A stretch of 64,000 nt of DNA from Exophiala sp. HKRS030 (taxonomy: Eukaryota > Ascomycota > Eurotiomycetes > Chaetothyriales > Herpotrichiellaceae), in contig JAHWDD010000010.1 in the NCBI GenBank assembly GCA_023897205.1, positions 1,860,001-1,924,000 on the forward strand. The letters are read 5' to 3'. The position numbers and the translations under genes were made by a program. Numbering within the stretch: position 1 is the stretch's first letter; the number at the start of each line of letters is the position of its first letter. The notes under the pieces were generated by a model. The model did no database searches, was not told where the DNA came from, and worked only from the letters and a program-made list of their open reading frames with translations. Below are positions 43,640-55,859 of this stretch, in pieces.

Positions 43640-46036
43640 CTACAGTTCCCCATGCTTAATCCCCACCTCGGCACTCAAGTCCGGCATTCTCATAATCACA
43701 ACAACCAGACTCGTCCAACCCGTGAAATGTTGCGTGCGCTGACCATTGCCGGTCTCGGGATTATACTGCTCCCACGCAAAGCCGGTCTTCTCCCACTGAT
43801 CATACACGTTCTCGACGAGATTCTTTCTCAGCTCGACGTAGATCTTGGTCGCTTGGGTTTTCACGGCTTTCGGTGTTTCGCTGGACTGCGCGACGACGAG
43901 CAGGTTTTTGAGGATCAGATAGTTCATGTTGACCCAGATGGGCGAGCGCCAGTAATTTTCGTCGGTGCCGTAGAACGGGTCAGATTTGGAGAGGGAGCGG
44001 ATGCCGTACGGCGACCAGAGATCGGACGGGGATGAGATTAGGGAGAGGATGTGGGGAGGTTCGGGTGTGTAGGGGGTAAGAGGCCTGTGAGGAATGGGAA
44101 CAGGCTGATGTAGCCTTTGTGGCAGGTGTGGACGCTGTCTTCGTAGTCATCGATGCTGGCATCGCAGTAGGTCTTTTGTTCGGATGACCAGTGCAGGTCG
44201 TCAATGTTGCGGAGGATGGCTTTGTGTTGGGAAGTGAAGTCTGCGACATCGTCTTCGGTGTTTGGGATCAGGGGGCTAGGCGGGACAGGGTCGAGGACAT
44301 CAGACCGACCCAGGAGATCAGATCGGTGTGGAGTTCGCCCGGGTGCGGTGGTTGTGGGCGTGGATAATCGTCTAGGCCCGAGGTGAGAATGTGTTGGGGT
44401 GTTCGGCCGCGCCATCGGTAGGCTTCCTTGGTCGAGAACGCTTCACGATCGTAGGATTTGATGTCCCCATATTGGGTCTTGCGGAACCAGTAGTACTGCC
44501 TCTTGAGGAGTGGGTAAAGGTTCTCGAGTTCGGATTTTACACGGCTTGCTTGGTCGGGAGTGAGGGAGCCTGACTTGAGCTTGTCAATCAGGATGTCGAT
44601 AGTGAGAAATAGAGTTGGCGGGTTTGCATAGTGAGGATATTGGACCTGGAATTCTGGGGTACTTTGCTTCGAGCTTCTGGGCCAAGAATTTGCTCTCGGG
44701 CTATCCATCCTTCTGAATCGATGAGATTGAACCACGATTTTACAATTTCCAGTGTAATGTCAATATCCCACTCCAAAATCGGGATGAGATGAAAACCTTC
44801 ATCCCATAAGAAGCCACGAGGGAAAAATGGTCGCGATGGTACGCTGGTGAAGAGCTCAGCAGGTTCATCATGTTCCACCTGAGCGCGAGCTCTGGCTTGA
44901 GCTGTTTCTTCCCAGAATCCCTCGTTATCTTCATCATATTCTGGAGCATATGATCTGTCGACAAGAGAATCACCATAGAAGTATCCAATTCCACCAAAGA
45001 GATTGGAGAACAATGATTCGGATAAAGCTGTGAATTTGGATTTGGTGAATGGCGCCAGTGGGGTGAGGGTATTCTTGAACTTCGACTTGAAGCCCTTCGA
45101 CGCCTTCGCGATGGCTTCTGTCTGATCATCCGCTGTCACTTCAGGTCCGGAGGCGGATTTGAAGAGCACGTCCATTTCAAACGCGCCCACAAAGACGTTC
45201 TGGACCATGTGAAAATTGCCGAGGCCAGGATCTTGCTTGATAGTGAACGATGACCACGGTGGTGGCATATTTTCCTGTCCATATTCCTGCACGAAAGCGT
45301 CAATGACCTCCTTCATACTGGCGAACATGATATTCTTTGCCTGCCAGACGGCGTCCGGCGGTACATTCACGCTAGACATTAATGTTCGGTCGAGAGGCTT
45401 GCTATCCCACGATGGATGAGTCTTGTAAGGTACTGTGTTTTCCGACGGCTCGCTGAAAATGAGGTCGAACTCTCCCAAATCTGCAGTTGCGCCGTGTAAA
45501 GTCACCACACCATCCGAGTCCGGCTCTTCAGATGTAAAACCCAGCTCTCCCAACCCTTCCATAGCGGCATAGAAGATCAGAGTTGTGACTAGATTTGGTG
45601 GTGCGTCTTCTCGTGGCACTCCTTTTATTCTTGCTCCCCAACTTCCACCATTTTGACCTCCTGGAAACTTGACAAAATCGATGGTTAGATCAATCTGATT
45701 TCCGGTATCATGTATAACCTGACGTCCACCGTTTCGAGCGTCATATTCCTCCCAGCCATATCCAGCCATGCCTTCATTTTGTTCGCATGTATAGCGGAAC
45801 TTGTTTTGAGCAGCGGCATAGTTGTCAACGTTCGCCCACAACAACCCCGTGGTCAGACTCTTTGGTAATCGCGGTCTTACGCCGAAATAGAGGTTTGGTC
45901 TGTAAGGGCCCCATAGTAAGGTGTCGTTGTCCGCAATGGCTGCGACTTGTGGAGTATTGCTGGCTATGAAAACGAGCGACCAGAATGCAACAAGGCAGGA
46001 AACGAGGTTGCTCCAGCCTCTGGAGGATGGCGACAT
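43640..46036 (-). CDS. GLS1: Mannosyl-oligosaccharide glucosidase I (GLS1/CWH41, GH63), with three apparent one-base frame breaks
   Basis: The ATG at 46034-46036 opens a frame with a signal-anchor (CLVAFWSLVFIASNTPQVAA) and the family start LLWGPYRPNLYFGVRPRLPKS; it continues through PSRPFFPRGFLWDEGFHLIP to WIAREQILGPEARSKVP. There the conserved continuation (PEFQVQYPHYANPPTLF) is in another frame; two more shifts follow, after LSRLA and after HPNLP. Each is repaired by one added base in the runs at 44656-44659, 44271-44275 and 44053-44056. Repaired length is 799 aa, normal for GH63, ending in NNYLILKNLL-type sequence and WTSLVVVIM. The enzyme trims the outermost glucose from N-glycans in the ER. 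No intron could replace the repairs. Confidence 0.9.
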
Positions 46037-46344
46037 TATGTTGGCACCTTTGACTGAATTCCTTGGTCAACAGGTGAGGGTAGACGGTTGAACCTGCGTA
46101 CGCGAGTGCCACATTCTCAAAGCACATGTGGCCTCGACTTTGAGATGTCACTTTCAGGGTCATTTGCCCCAGACAATGTACTCCGCCGTTTTCAGCTACG
46201 GCGGAATCTTCAGCCATGTTACCTTGTAATTGTTATCGAATTGGTAGGAATATGTCTGACTGACACTGAATCTCGTTCATGAGTAGATGAACAAGTTGGT
46301 CTCTATGACTTATCATTGCCTTCGTTGAAATCATGAGTATCTGT
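46037..46344. other. Short gap between GLS1 and GCN2
   Basis: Promoter of GLS1 and 3' end of GCN2, both on the minus strand. No gene seen. Confidence 0.5.
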
Positions 46345-49300
46345 CTATTTCCGTCGAAAATTGCGTCGAGTCTGCAAAAAGTTGACCAACTCGCCCGGCT
46401 TCACCTCATCTTCTTCCTTAGATGGACTCCTTACTTTTAATCCTCGCTCCCCTGCACCACTACGTACAATGATCACCCTGTATCCGACGTTGTCCTTGCA
46501 CGCCATTTCCAATTCTTCTAGAGAACGTGATTCTTCTGACAATTCGGCACTGAGACCTGCTGCCCACAGAGATGAAACAATCTCTACACAGGTAGTCCGA
46601 AGGGTTGTCGGATCGAAGCTGGTGACCAAGAGATCGCAACGGGTCAACATCGATGCCGCTCTAGGGTCATTCGCTGCAGATTTCATGGATGATCTGCTTC
46701 CGCCAGTGATGTGTTGTATTTGACTGCGCATGTGAAATATGACTTCTGACACATTCAATCGGAAGCCGACCGCACGCGTGGATCCCCGTTCATGCTTGGA
46801 CTGGAATTCTTGAATGAGAGCATCGTATCTTCCCCCTACAGCAATGACTTTCTTTGAGCTGTTCTCGATGCATTGGAATAGCAAGCTGCCTCTGTAGAGC
46901 TGCTCGGAGTTGTTGCTTAATGGAGCAATCCTTATCTCGGTCTCAATGTTCATGCGTTTTGTCAACTGGAGCAGCTCCTCGAGGCGGGTCAACTGTGGCA
47001 GAGCACGACTGAAATGTTCAGTGTCCCCGAAAATCTTGCCAAGTCTTGCTCGTACCTGATCTATACGTCCATCAAAGTTGAACCGTGATAGATCTGTCAC
47101 GCATGTCTCCGGCACATTAAGAGCAGCACCCCGTAGCTGTTCGCGAAGCTCCTTCCATGTTATATTCCCGACATTGAGATGGGAAAGGGCTTGTTTCACC
47201 TTTGAGCAGCTCTCCGGCCTGATTCGACAGAAGTCAAGAATGAGATCCAATAGGTCGCCATGATTCAAGTACAATGTCCAGGACCGAAGCGCTAGTGCTG
47301 GAACTTCATGTAGGATCTCATCAAGGACTTTAATCACCTCGGCCTCTTTGATGTTCAGATCAAGAGCATTGTGTGAGACAAAGTCAAAATCAACTTCAGG
47401 CACTTGTTTTGCCTCTTGTCCAGGTGTTGTGGCGCGGTAGACATCACCCAAACAATAGAGCTTGGTGTAATTGCAGCGAGTCTGGCCGAGTGATCGTGCA
47501 AGTGGTAGAGTGAGATCTGCAGGAAGTTGCACCACAAGTCCCGACGGATCGAGGAACGTAGCTGGATTGGGATAAAAGTCTGCCTTTGGAAACACACCTT
47601 GTCGACTGACTTCGATGGCGCCATGGCGGCGAAAGATCTCCCTAAGCTGCTCGCTCATGTGAACTCGAAGTAAGGATTCTCCTATCGTGACAGGTTTGGC
47701 GGACTTATCCTCCCAAGCCAGGTTCGAGACAGTGGTATTTGGATGCGCAAATAATTTGTTGATCCATGCTTGGTATTGGCCGGGATCATCAGCAGCTACT
47801 CTATCAATGTACCGTTGAAACTTCTCGTCCTCCAGAGGTTCGGGGATGAGGTCGCTAGCAAGGAGTTCTGCGGCTTGAGGTCTCTGATTGACCTTGTGCT
47901 GCACAAGCCGTAGGATAATTTCGCCCTGTTTCCGATGTAGGTCATCATCGAAAAAGGGCGGCAGTGTTGGAACAGGCTTTCTTAGGTTTTCCAGTAAAAC
48001 TGATCGTTCCATGTCTGAACTGAAGGGATAGTTCATCTCAAAGAATATTATACCCAGTGAGTACATATCAGCTCTTGCATCGTACTTATTCCCATGATGA
48101 TAAAGTTCGGGAGCAGTGTAGCCTTTCGTTCCAATGCCAGTTGATCGTGTGATCGTCATACCTCCTTCTGATTGCATTGCTTTCGATAAGGCTTGCCCCG
48201 TTGTTGCAAGACCAAAGTCACCTAGCTTCGGATTATCATGAGAATCAAGGAAGACATTTGCAGGTTTGAGGTCCCGATGAACGACACCAATGCTATGCAC
48301 GTGAGCAAGACCTTCCAAAATGCGTCTGAATAAGCGCCAAACCATATCCACGTCATGGCAAAGTCCTTCTTGGATACGATTAAACAAAGTTCGCTTATCA
48401 CATAACTCCATCTGAATGTATAGAGTGGATTTCTCCACTAGAGGAGGGGTTGGAGGACGAAAAGGATGCATTGATCGAGCCAGTGAATTCGGGTCTACCG
48501 ATGGCGATGCGTCTGTCGATGTGCCGTCTCGCTCGAAAGGGTCGTCGGTGGTATAGTTAGGAGAGGTGATATCTTCTTCTGTCATAGGCTCTGGGTCGCT
48601 TCCAAGATCGTCATCCTCATCCCATCCATCTTCGTCGTTGACCGATGGAGGATCCTGGTAGCCGAACATGCCGCCACTAGAATCGCTGTATTCCGCACCT
48701 TGGTTTCGATAGACAGATGGTTCCATAAAATCATGACCGATGCTCAATGGCATACTTTGTCTGATCGACCTCTCTGGAAGAACCTGTGTTTTCTTCGATT
48801 TTGATATGGGTCTAACCGGTTGATCATCTTCGTTCTCAATCCAGGAAGTGTAATACCTGACAATGTATGGATGGTTCAATTTTGCAAGCAGTGTGACTTC
48901 TCCGACTATGTCATTCAGTGCTTGCTTTGAAGTGCTTTCCACGATCTTCACGGCATAAAACTGTCCGTCTAGTTTTTGTCGAGCACGAACAACCCGCCCA
49001 AACCCGCCTTTTCCAAGTGTGTCAAGCTCTTCCCATTCATTGTGATACTTTGAATCAGTTTTGTTGCTTTGACGTCTTTGGCGTGATGGTGTGCCAGGTA
49101 TATTTGGCGAATCCCGAGCAAAGATCGCTTCGTGTGTCTTTCTGAAGAATTCTCGATGTGAGAGTTCGAAAGCTGTTGGGCGCTTGCTAGGATTATGTTG
49201 GAAGACACTTTCAAGTAAGCTTTCAGCACTGTTTTCCAGATCTGTCCCTTCGAGCACCTGTATAGGAGACGTGTAAGACTTCTGATAATCATTGCCAAGA

Positions 49301-50802
49301 GCCATTTGCACGATAACTTTCCCAAGATCCCAAATGCAGGTCTTGTTAGTACGAGTCGGAGTGTTACCATTCAATTCTGGAGCAAGCCAGAGAAGAGACG
49401 TAGTTTTTGGTGCTGGAGGGTCGCGGGCCTTGTTGACAAGGTCTCGTAATTTAGTCCCGTAACCGTCCGATAGCTTGATGGAAATTCCTCCACTTCGAGA
49501 CATGAAAATCAACACATTTCCAGCATGGACAGCTGGATGAACGTAGCCTTGTTGGTCGAAGAACGTAAGAGCATCAACTAATTGGCGGGTCCATGAGCGG
49601 ATTTTGTTCGCGTTCAAAGGTCCCGAGAGCTCAAGCAGGTCCTGCAAAGATCCTTTGTTGGCGAACTCAGACAAGATCGATAGGTTCCATTGACTTGATC
49701 CATCCTTGAGGTTGATATGCTCTATCTTGTAATTGAGAATATCCACGATGTTTTGATGATGATGTTCTTTAGAAGTCTCAAGCAATTGCTCAATCTCTTC
49801 CATCCACTTCTGCATGTCAGCCTTCTGAGCAATGGACTCCGGAAGGTATATGTCTTTTAACAAGAGGCGTGGGGCCTGCACGGCGTCAATATCGACGCGA
49901 GGCGCCACGATTGTAACCTTTTTGTCCTTTCTCTTTAGGAGAATAGTCCTCCCAGAGACAGACTTGAATTTGAAAGGTGTCTCCGTCTCGAGGTCTTTGC
50001 ATATCATTGACTGGTCGAATCTGACTGGCTCCTCAGGAACATCATAGAATTGAGCATTATCATCGCTGGTGGTCTTTCGGTATAGGGTTGATTTCTGACG
50101 TCGTTCTTTCTCGGATGCAACTTGAGATGCCAAAGATTGAGATTGCTTCTCTGCTTCTTCATCCTTCTGCTTTCGTGCTCTCTCTTCCTGCTCTTCAATC
50201 TGCTTCCTCTCCCGAGCCTCTCTAGCTGCACGTTCTTGCTCGAGACTGAAATCAACTTTGCTCTTGGCTTTCGCCGTGATGAAGTTTTCAAGAAGATCCA
50301 TGATGGCCTGATTTACCTCAAAAACAGACTCCTGTCCGAGATGCTGATGAGGATATGTATTGACAATTTGGCGGACTTGTTTGCTCAACTCCACGTCACT
50401 CGGTTGCACAGTCACAATTTCAATCTTCGGCAGAACCTTGGGATATTCCGGAGGAAATTCGAAAATCAACTTGACGAAATAATCCTTATCTTCCAGGGGT
50501 CCCACACGAACATGGAAAGCCAAATTCTCTCGAGTCTAACACTTTTAGTAAGGTATTTGCAATATCGGCGGATGCCCCTTGCTTACCTGCCATGCGTTCT
50601 TTCGACCATGAATTCTTTCGAATTCGTCGGGGTAGATTGCTTTCGTTGTGAGCACCTCATTACGTTGCACTTCTGGGTAGTCCGCTAGTTCCTCTTCAAG
50701 GCCCCGATGAGACTGACCAAATGACGGTTCACCCATGGCAAGAGGTATCGGACGAGGATTTTGCTGAGGCACCGGGGCCTTATTGCGCTTCTGTTTTGGC
50801 AT
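46345..50802 (-). CDS. GCN2: eIF2-alpha kinase GCN2
   Basis: Two exons, complement(46345-50535, 50587-50802), 1468 aa. Domains in order: RWD at about 30-145 (EEELADYPEVQRNEV, then IFEFPPEYPKVLPKI), which binds Gcn1; a charged linker; a pseudokinase at about 230-520; the kinase from about 575, with LGKGGFGRVVRA, a large insert rich in Ser/Asp, HRDLKPANVFLD near 823 and LGDFGLA near 843; and a HisRS-like domain to the end with RYDALIQEF. Uncharged tRNA binding activates phosphorylation of eIF2-alpha. Fungal GCN2 is often slightly longer, so upstream coding exons cannot be excluded, but the ATG at 50802 gives a complete RWD domain. Divergent from RBG1. Confidence 0.95.
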
Positions 50803-51412
50803 ACTTGGCGGTTGGTTGTGGTCTGGCAGGAGAGATATGACTCCCGCCAGTGAAGTGAGCCTTGTGGTATTCGGGTTGATGTCTTGGCACCGGACTCTCT
50901 TCAAGAGTTTATGCGCCGAGGCAGCTTGCAGCAATGCTGCAGCCGCCTATTCTGTACGTGTAGACTTCATAGCTGTCGTCCAGATTCGATGTATCTGGTT
51001 TTGGAAAAGAAAAAGATATCAGAATGCCTGACTCACAAGGCGATTATACTCAGGAGGCCAAGACGGAGCGGAACAACATGACACCGATAAGTAGAATGTT
51101 GAAACGAAAACGGTTCTGTCTGACTGCACAATGTGAAAGGTCGAAGAATGGTTTAGTGCAATTTCTCTCACTCAGAGATCGAGAAAGTCAACGGTATGTC
51201 CGTCAGACCATTCACCTCTGTTCATCTCAAAACTCCTACCAAGATTGGTTTTGCCATCAACTCTCCCGCATAAAGTTGGGCCTCAGATGATACGACTAGG
51301 AGTAATTGTTTTTATAACCCTCAATTTCTTGCATTCGGATCAACATCGGGGTTGATGGTGTCAAATCTATCCTTATTGCTTTGCTCCAGGGAACCACTTC
51401 GGAACCGCCAAT
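50803..51412. promoter_or_regulatory. Divergent region between GCN2 and RBG1
   Basis: 610 bases carrying both promoters. Short frames on the plus strand are not gene-like. No uORF array as in GCN4 was recognised. Confidence 0.45.
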
Positions 51413-53086
51413 ATGGTGAACATTACGGAAAAGATCAAAGAGTATGGTTATGATTCGGGGAAAGTCTTTGCAAACTCTCTAACATTGGGATCAGGATCGA
51501 GGCCGAGATGGCTCGTACTCAAAGTGGGTGACTCCACGTCTCGAATGATCAGCTGAACAGGTGCTGATGAATCGCAGAAAATAAAGCCACAGGTTTGTGC
51601 TCGCCAATCAGCAGCAGCTTTCGTCAGTTCTGACCTGTTCAGAATACCATCTTGGTCTTTTAAAAGGGTAAGAAAGCGTCACGGATCCTACAATCATCTG
51701 TGGTCTTATTTCGCATGTCTCTGAAAAGCACTACCCTTATCATAAATTGGGCGGGATATCTGAAGATGAGACTGGCCTTTGGTTTCGCCGTCTGAAATCT
51801 CTGCCTTGGCATTGGAAGTTGCATATGTGTGAGACACTGCTAAGGGCCCAAGAAAGGTCTAAGCCGCTGGATACTGCTTTTTGATACTGTGCTTTTCTTG
51901 CCATGCTCGATGATGCCACCAATGCAACCGCTGGGTACCTCAGGCTTCCTTCATGAATGTCTACTGACCGGATGGAAACAGTAAACTAGCACGTCTCCGG
52001 GCGCAACTCCTAGAGCCAGGTCCAGGAGCGGGTGGTGGCGGCGGTGCAGGCTTTGATGTATCGAAATCTGGAGATGCCAGAATTGCTCTCGTCGGATTTC
52101 CCTCAGTGGGAAAATCGACGTTTTTATCCAAAATCACAAAGACAAAGTCCGAAGTCGCGGCCTACTCATTTACAACATTGACTGCTATTCCTGGCGTGCT
52201 CGAATATGGAGGTGCGGAAATTCAGATTCTTGATTTGCCCGGTATCATTGAGGGGGCTTCCGAAGGCAAAGGAAGAGGACGACAAGTCATCAGTGCCGCT
52301 AAGGTAAGGACGTAACAATTCTAACCTCACATTTTCTCTCCTCCCGTCAGCCTCTTTCAGATGTGGCAATGCTAAACATCGGTCTCAACAGACATCTGAC
52401 CTGATCCTAATGGTACTCGACGCGACCAAACGCGCCGAACAACGAGCTCTCCTCGAAGCCGAGTTAGAAGCTGTTGGAATCCGACTTAACCGCCAACCCC
52501 AAACATCTACCTCAAAGCGAAGAAAGCCGGAGGTATGAAAATCACATTCCAAGCACCACCCAAAAATCTCGACGAGAAAATGGTCTACAACATCCTGCGC
52601 GACTACAAGATCTTAAACTGCGAAGTCCTCGTCCGCGATGAAAACGCCACGGTTGACGACTTCATCGACGTCATCATGAAAGACCACCGCAAGTACATCA
52701 ACTGCCTGTACGTGTACAACAAGATCGATTCGATATCGGTCGAGTTTCTGGATGAGCTTGCACGCGAGCCAAACACAGTCGTCATGTCGTGTGAGTTGGA
52801 TCTGGGTATTCAAGACGTCGTGGAACGGTGTTGGCAGGAGTTGAGATTGATGCGCATCTATACGAAACGACAGGGTATTGAGCCGGATTTTTCCGAGGCA
52901 TTGATCGTCCGGAGTAATAGTACAATTGAAGATGTTTGTGATCAGATTCATCGTACGTTGAAGGAGACGTTCAAGTATGCTTTGGTATGGGGCGCGAGTT
53001 CTAAGCATATCCCGCAGCGGGTTGGCTTGGGGCATGTTGTTGCTGATGAGGATGTGGTGCAGGTTGTTAGCGCTTGGAAAGCCTGA
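51413..53086 (+). CDS. RBG1: RBG1/DRG1, translation-associated developmentally regulated GTPase, with one apparent frame break
   Basis: Six exons: 51413-51441, 51495-51523, 51578-51592, 51643-51667, 51982-52303, 52392-53086. Exons 3 and 4 are only 15 and 25 bases, encoding KNKAT and EYHLGLLKG; all phases match. The product begins [19 protein letters not shown] and holds [17 protein letters not shown] (G1), [17 protein letters not shown] (G3), NKID (G4) and a C-terminal TGS domain ([20 protein letters not shown] to VVSAWKA). One base must be added in the C run at 52497-52500 to join GIRLNRQ to [16 protein letters not shown]; the product is then about 371 aa, as in the family. It binds Tma46 and acts on stalled ribosomes. 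Confidence 0.92.
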
Positions 53087-53377
53087 TCTTTCGCGGCTGG
53101 ATGTTCTGGGACATCGTACCGTTGCCCGCGTTGGATGGACACATTTTCTAGTCATCGCTAAGAGTGAGACTTTCTGCATCGGCTTGACCATGAGCATTAG
53201 ATACCGAGTGTCCATGACGATATAATGGTCTGATGAACGTCCAGAACACTGCACTTAGGAACAGGACATGAGATCCAGGACATGAAACCCTGTTCCCATA
53301 TTGACAAAAGTCAGCGTGTTAATCATTCCATTCATTGAGCCCTGCATACTCATATATACCATGCCCTGCCCGAAAGT

Positions 53378-54805
53378 CTACCTCATCGCCTTCCTCGGAT
53401 CCAAACTCGCAACCTTCGCACTCGTACACTCTCCATCAAAGACAAACTCACTCATGATCTTCCCCGTCGCGGGCCCATTCTGAATGCCCCAACACGTGTG
53501 CCCCGCCGCGAGCCACACACCCTTAACCTTCGTCCTCCCAACCAACGGCCCACTCACACTCCTACTCTCGACCTGGGGCAAGTAACACGCCTGCCTCACC
53601 AACACCTCCCCATCACGCATCTCATCGGAGAAGCTCGCACAATAGTTGACGATATCCTGACACCTGGCGTCGTCGACCTGGACGTCGGCGGCGGATTCGG
53701 GCAAGGGCACGAGATGGTCGCCTTCGCCGCACGCGTAGAGCTCGTTGTTAGGGCGGGCGTAGATCTCAGGCGTCACGGTCATTGCCGGCGACGAGACGCC
53801 GGGCATGTAGTTCTTCGGCAAGGAGAGGGAGGTAAACAGGCAATATGCGGAGACGGGACGTGTAGGGCGGATGGTCACGCTGTGGGCGCGCAGAGCGCCG
53901 ATGGGGGCGGAGGGGAGGAGTTTGCGGGTCCATGGCCCGGCGGTGACGATGATGTCGGTTGCGGTGAGGGTTTCTTCGGCCTTTGATGATTGGGGTTTGT
54001 AGGTGACGACATGCTCGTCGTTGGATCCGGAGGACGAGGAAGAAGAAGAGATACTCGTCGCCGAACCGAGCACGATCTTGACGCCTTTCTCAGCGGCTAG
54101 TTCGGCCATGCTGGTCGTGAACTGAAACGGATGGACCTGCGCTGTGTCGTCTGGCGAGCCCATTGCCTCGTACCCACGCACAGCGTCTTCATGCACCCAG
54201 TCGAGATCGTCGGGCAGACCGACACGACGCAGCCGCGCATATGACTCGGCGCTGCGCTTCTGTAGTGAGACATGCGCATCGCCGCCATTGACTGCAGTCC
54301 CTGCAGCACTGCCTTGTTGAAACTCGACATTGCCATCACTCGCGACATCAGCACGATGAATCCCTCGTGTATCCTCGCCTTTGCCAGCACCAGCGCCAGC
54401 ACCAGCACCAACCTCAGACTTGGTCTTCTTAGCCGTACCCTTCCTACCCACAAGATCTATACTCCCAACCCCCACGCGTCGATACCCCCATCTCTGCTCG
54501 CCACCATGTTCGCGCGCAAGGTCCTCGTGCAACTTGAAACTCAACGGCACCAGACAACTCGGGTACGCCCACAACGCGAGCAAGCCACCGGCTTTGCCTG
54601 ATGCGCCGGATGCAATGCCCGTGGCTTCGAGGAGCGTTATGCTATGCTGTGCTGGGTCGTAGCGCGGGTGGCGTGTTAGATAATACGCGGTCGTGCACCC
54701 GATGATGCCGCCGCCGATGATGACGATGGACTTTTTGGGTGTTGGAGATGGCGATGGCTCGGACGTGGTTTGGGATGAAGAATTGTGTGGCGTTGCGGAC
54801 ACCAT
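53378..54805 (-). CDS. TDA3: FAD-dependent oxidoreductase, TDA3/DAO family
   Basis: Intronless, 475 aa from the ATG at 54803-54805 (MVSATPHNSS), which lies in good distance before the Rossmann motif SIVIIGGGIIG (GGGIIG at 31-36). Then YYLTRHPRYDPAQHSITLLE, SGASGKAGGLLALWAYPSCL, and in the C-terminal part VTAGPWTRKLLP, YARPNNELYACGEGD and GHTCWGIQNGPATGK, as in yeast Tda3, a putative oxidoreductase linked to late endosomes and retromer. A Gly-Ala repeat (AGAGAGAG) at about 148-158, encoded by GCTGGT-type repeats near 54378-54412, is a local insertion. The substrate is unknown. Convergent with RBG1. Confidence 0.88.
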   Translation of the reverse strand: MVSATPHNSSSQTTSEPSPSPTPKKSIVIIGGGIIGCTTAYYLTRHPRYDPAQHSITLLEATGIASGASGKAGGLLALWAYPSCLVPLSFKLHEDLAREHGGEQRWGYRRVGVGSIDLVGRKGTAKKTKSEVGAGAGAGAGKGEDTRGIHRADVASDGNVEFQQGSAAGTAVNGGDAHVSLQKRSAESYARLRRVGLPDDLDWVHEDAVRGYEAMGSPDDTAQVHPFQFTTSMAELAAEKGVKIVLGSATSISSSSSSSGSNDEHVVTYKPQSSKAEETLTATDIIVTAGPWTRKLLPSAPIGALRAHSVTIRPTRPVSAYCLFTSLSLPKNYMPGVSSPAMTVTPEIYARPNNELYACGEGDHLVPLPESAADVQVDDARCQDIVNYCASFSDEMRDGEVLVRQACYLPQVESRSVSGPLVGRTKVKGVWLAAGHTCWGIQNGPATGKIMSEFVFDGECTSAKVASLDPRKAMR

Positions 54806-55859
54806 GCTGTGTGGTGCAAGATTACACAGTTGTGGTGTCGTGCTAGGTAGCTGGTGGAAGACGGGAAGATTTGACCACAGCTTCAATGTCCTGGTGTTGA
54901 CGTCGCTGTGAGATTAGATTGCAAGGCTTCAATCGATGGACGCGAAATGCTGAGTGTCTTTGAACATATGTACCTTCTAACCGAAATGAATGCTGGCAGC
55001 ATTGGTATTAGTTAGTGCAGTCGACGAGAGTTGTTATTGATGGTCCATATTGCAATCTTTGAGGTGGCGATAGTGTCGATACCTGCCGAATCGAGACTGA
55101 ATCTTAACGACGTCCAGAAAATCGGCCGGAGGGAGTTCTCCGTCCATACGATTTCCTGCTTACTTTTTCGAGATCGAATGTACACTCTGAAAAGGATTGA
55201 TCTCAGGCCATACCGATGCGTCAGATGCATAACAAGATTTGAAGATGTGAGTGACCATTGATGAAGGATTCTATGTCGCAATTCAATCCTCCGACCGGTC
55301 ATGCCGCCATGGAACCAAACAACTGTAAATAAGTACATCAGAAGATGTAAACGCTGATAAAACTACTCCGCCGTCCGTCATATCTGTCATCCATCGTTTT
55401 TGGGGTCTATCAAGACACCAGATGCACTCGTCAATTCTGCGGTCATGTGTGTAGTCACATATACATTTCTAGCTCGAGCTCATCAACGGTTCTTCCCTAT
55501 CGTTGGAGACCATTAATTGACTGAACCAGACCTCTTCTTTCACATCTCACTACAGCACAATGGGTATGATAGACAGGAGCTGTTTCAAAATACCTCCCCC
55601 TCCCTCGACCTCAATCTGCCAATTTCTGAATGCTTGAGGATTGACTGCAGGTCGGATAACCATGCATCGCCGAGGGTACCATTCAATCATGTTGTTCCAG
55701 GATCCTGAAGTTCACACTGTTGCTTGACCGCACACTGAGTGAACATGTGATCGAATGGTAAGATCGGCATCGCTTTGGTAGCGACAACCTAGCCTCGGAT
55801 GTATGAATCCTGCCATGGTCCCCGTAAAATTTTACGCCATAAAATCATTGTGTCCTTCT
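54806..55859. other. 1.05 kb intergenic gap
   Basis: TDA3 promoter on the left, CRT10 3' region on the right. A few short frames; no conserved sequence seen. Confidence 0.45.
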
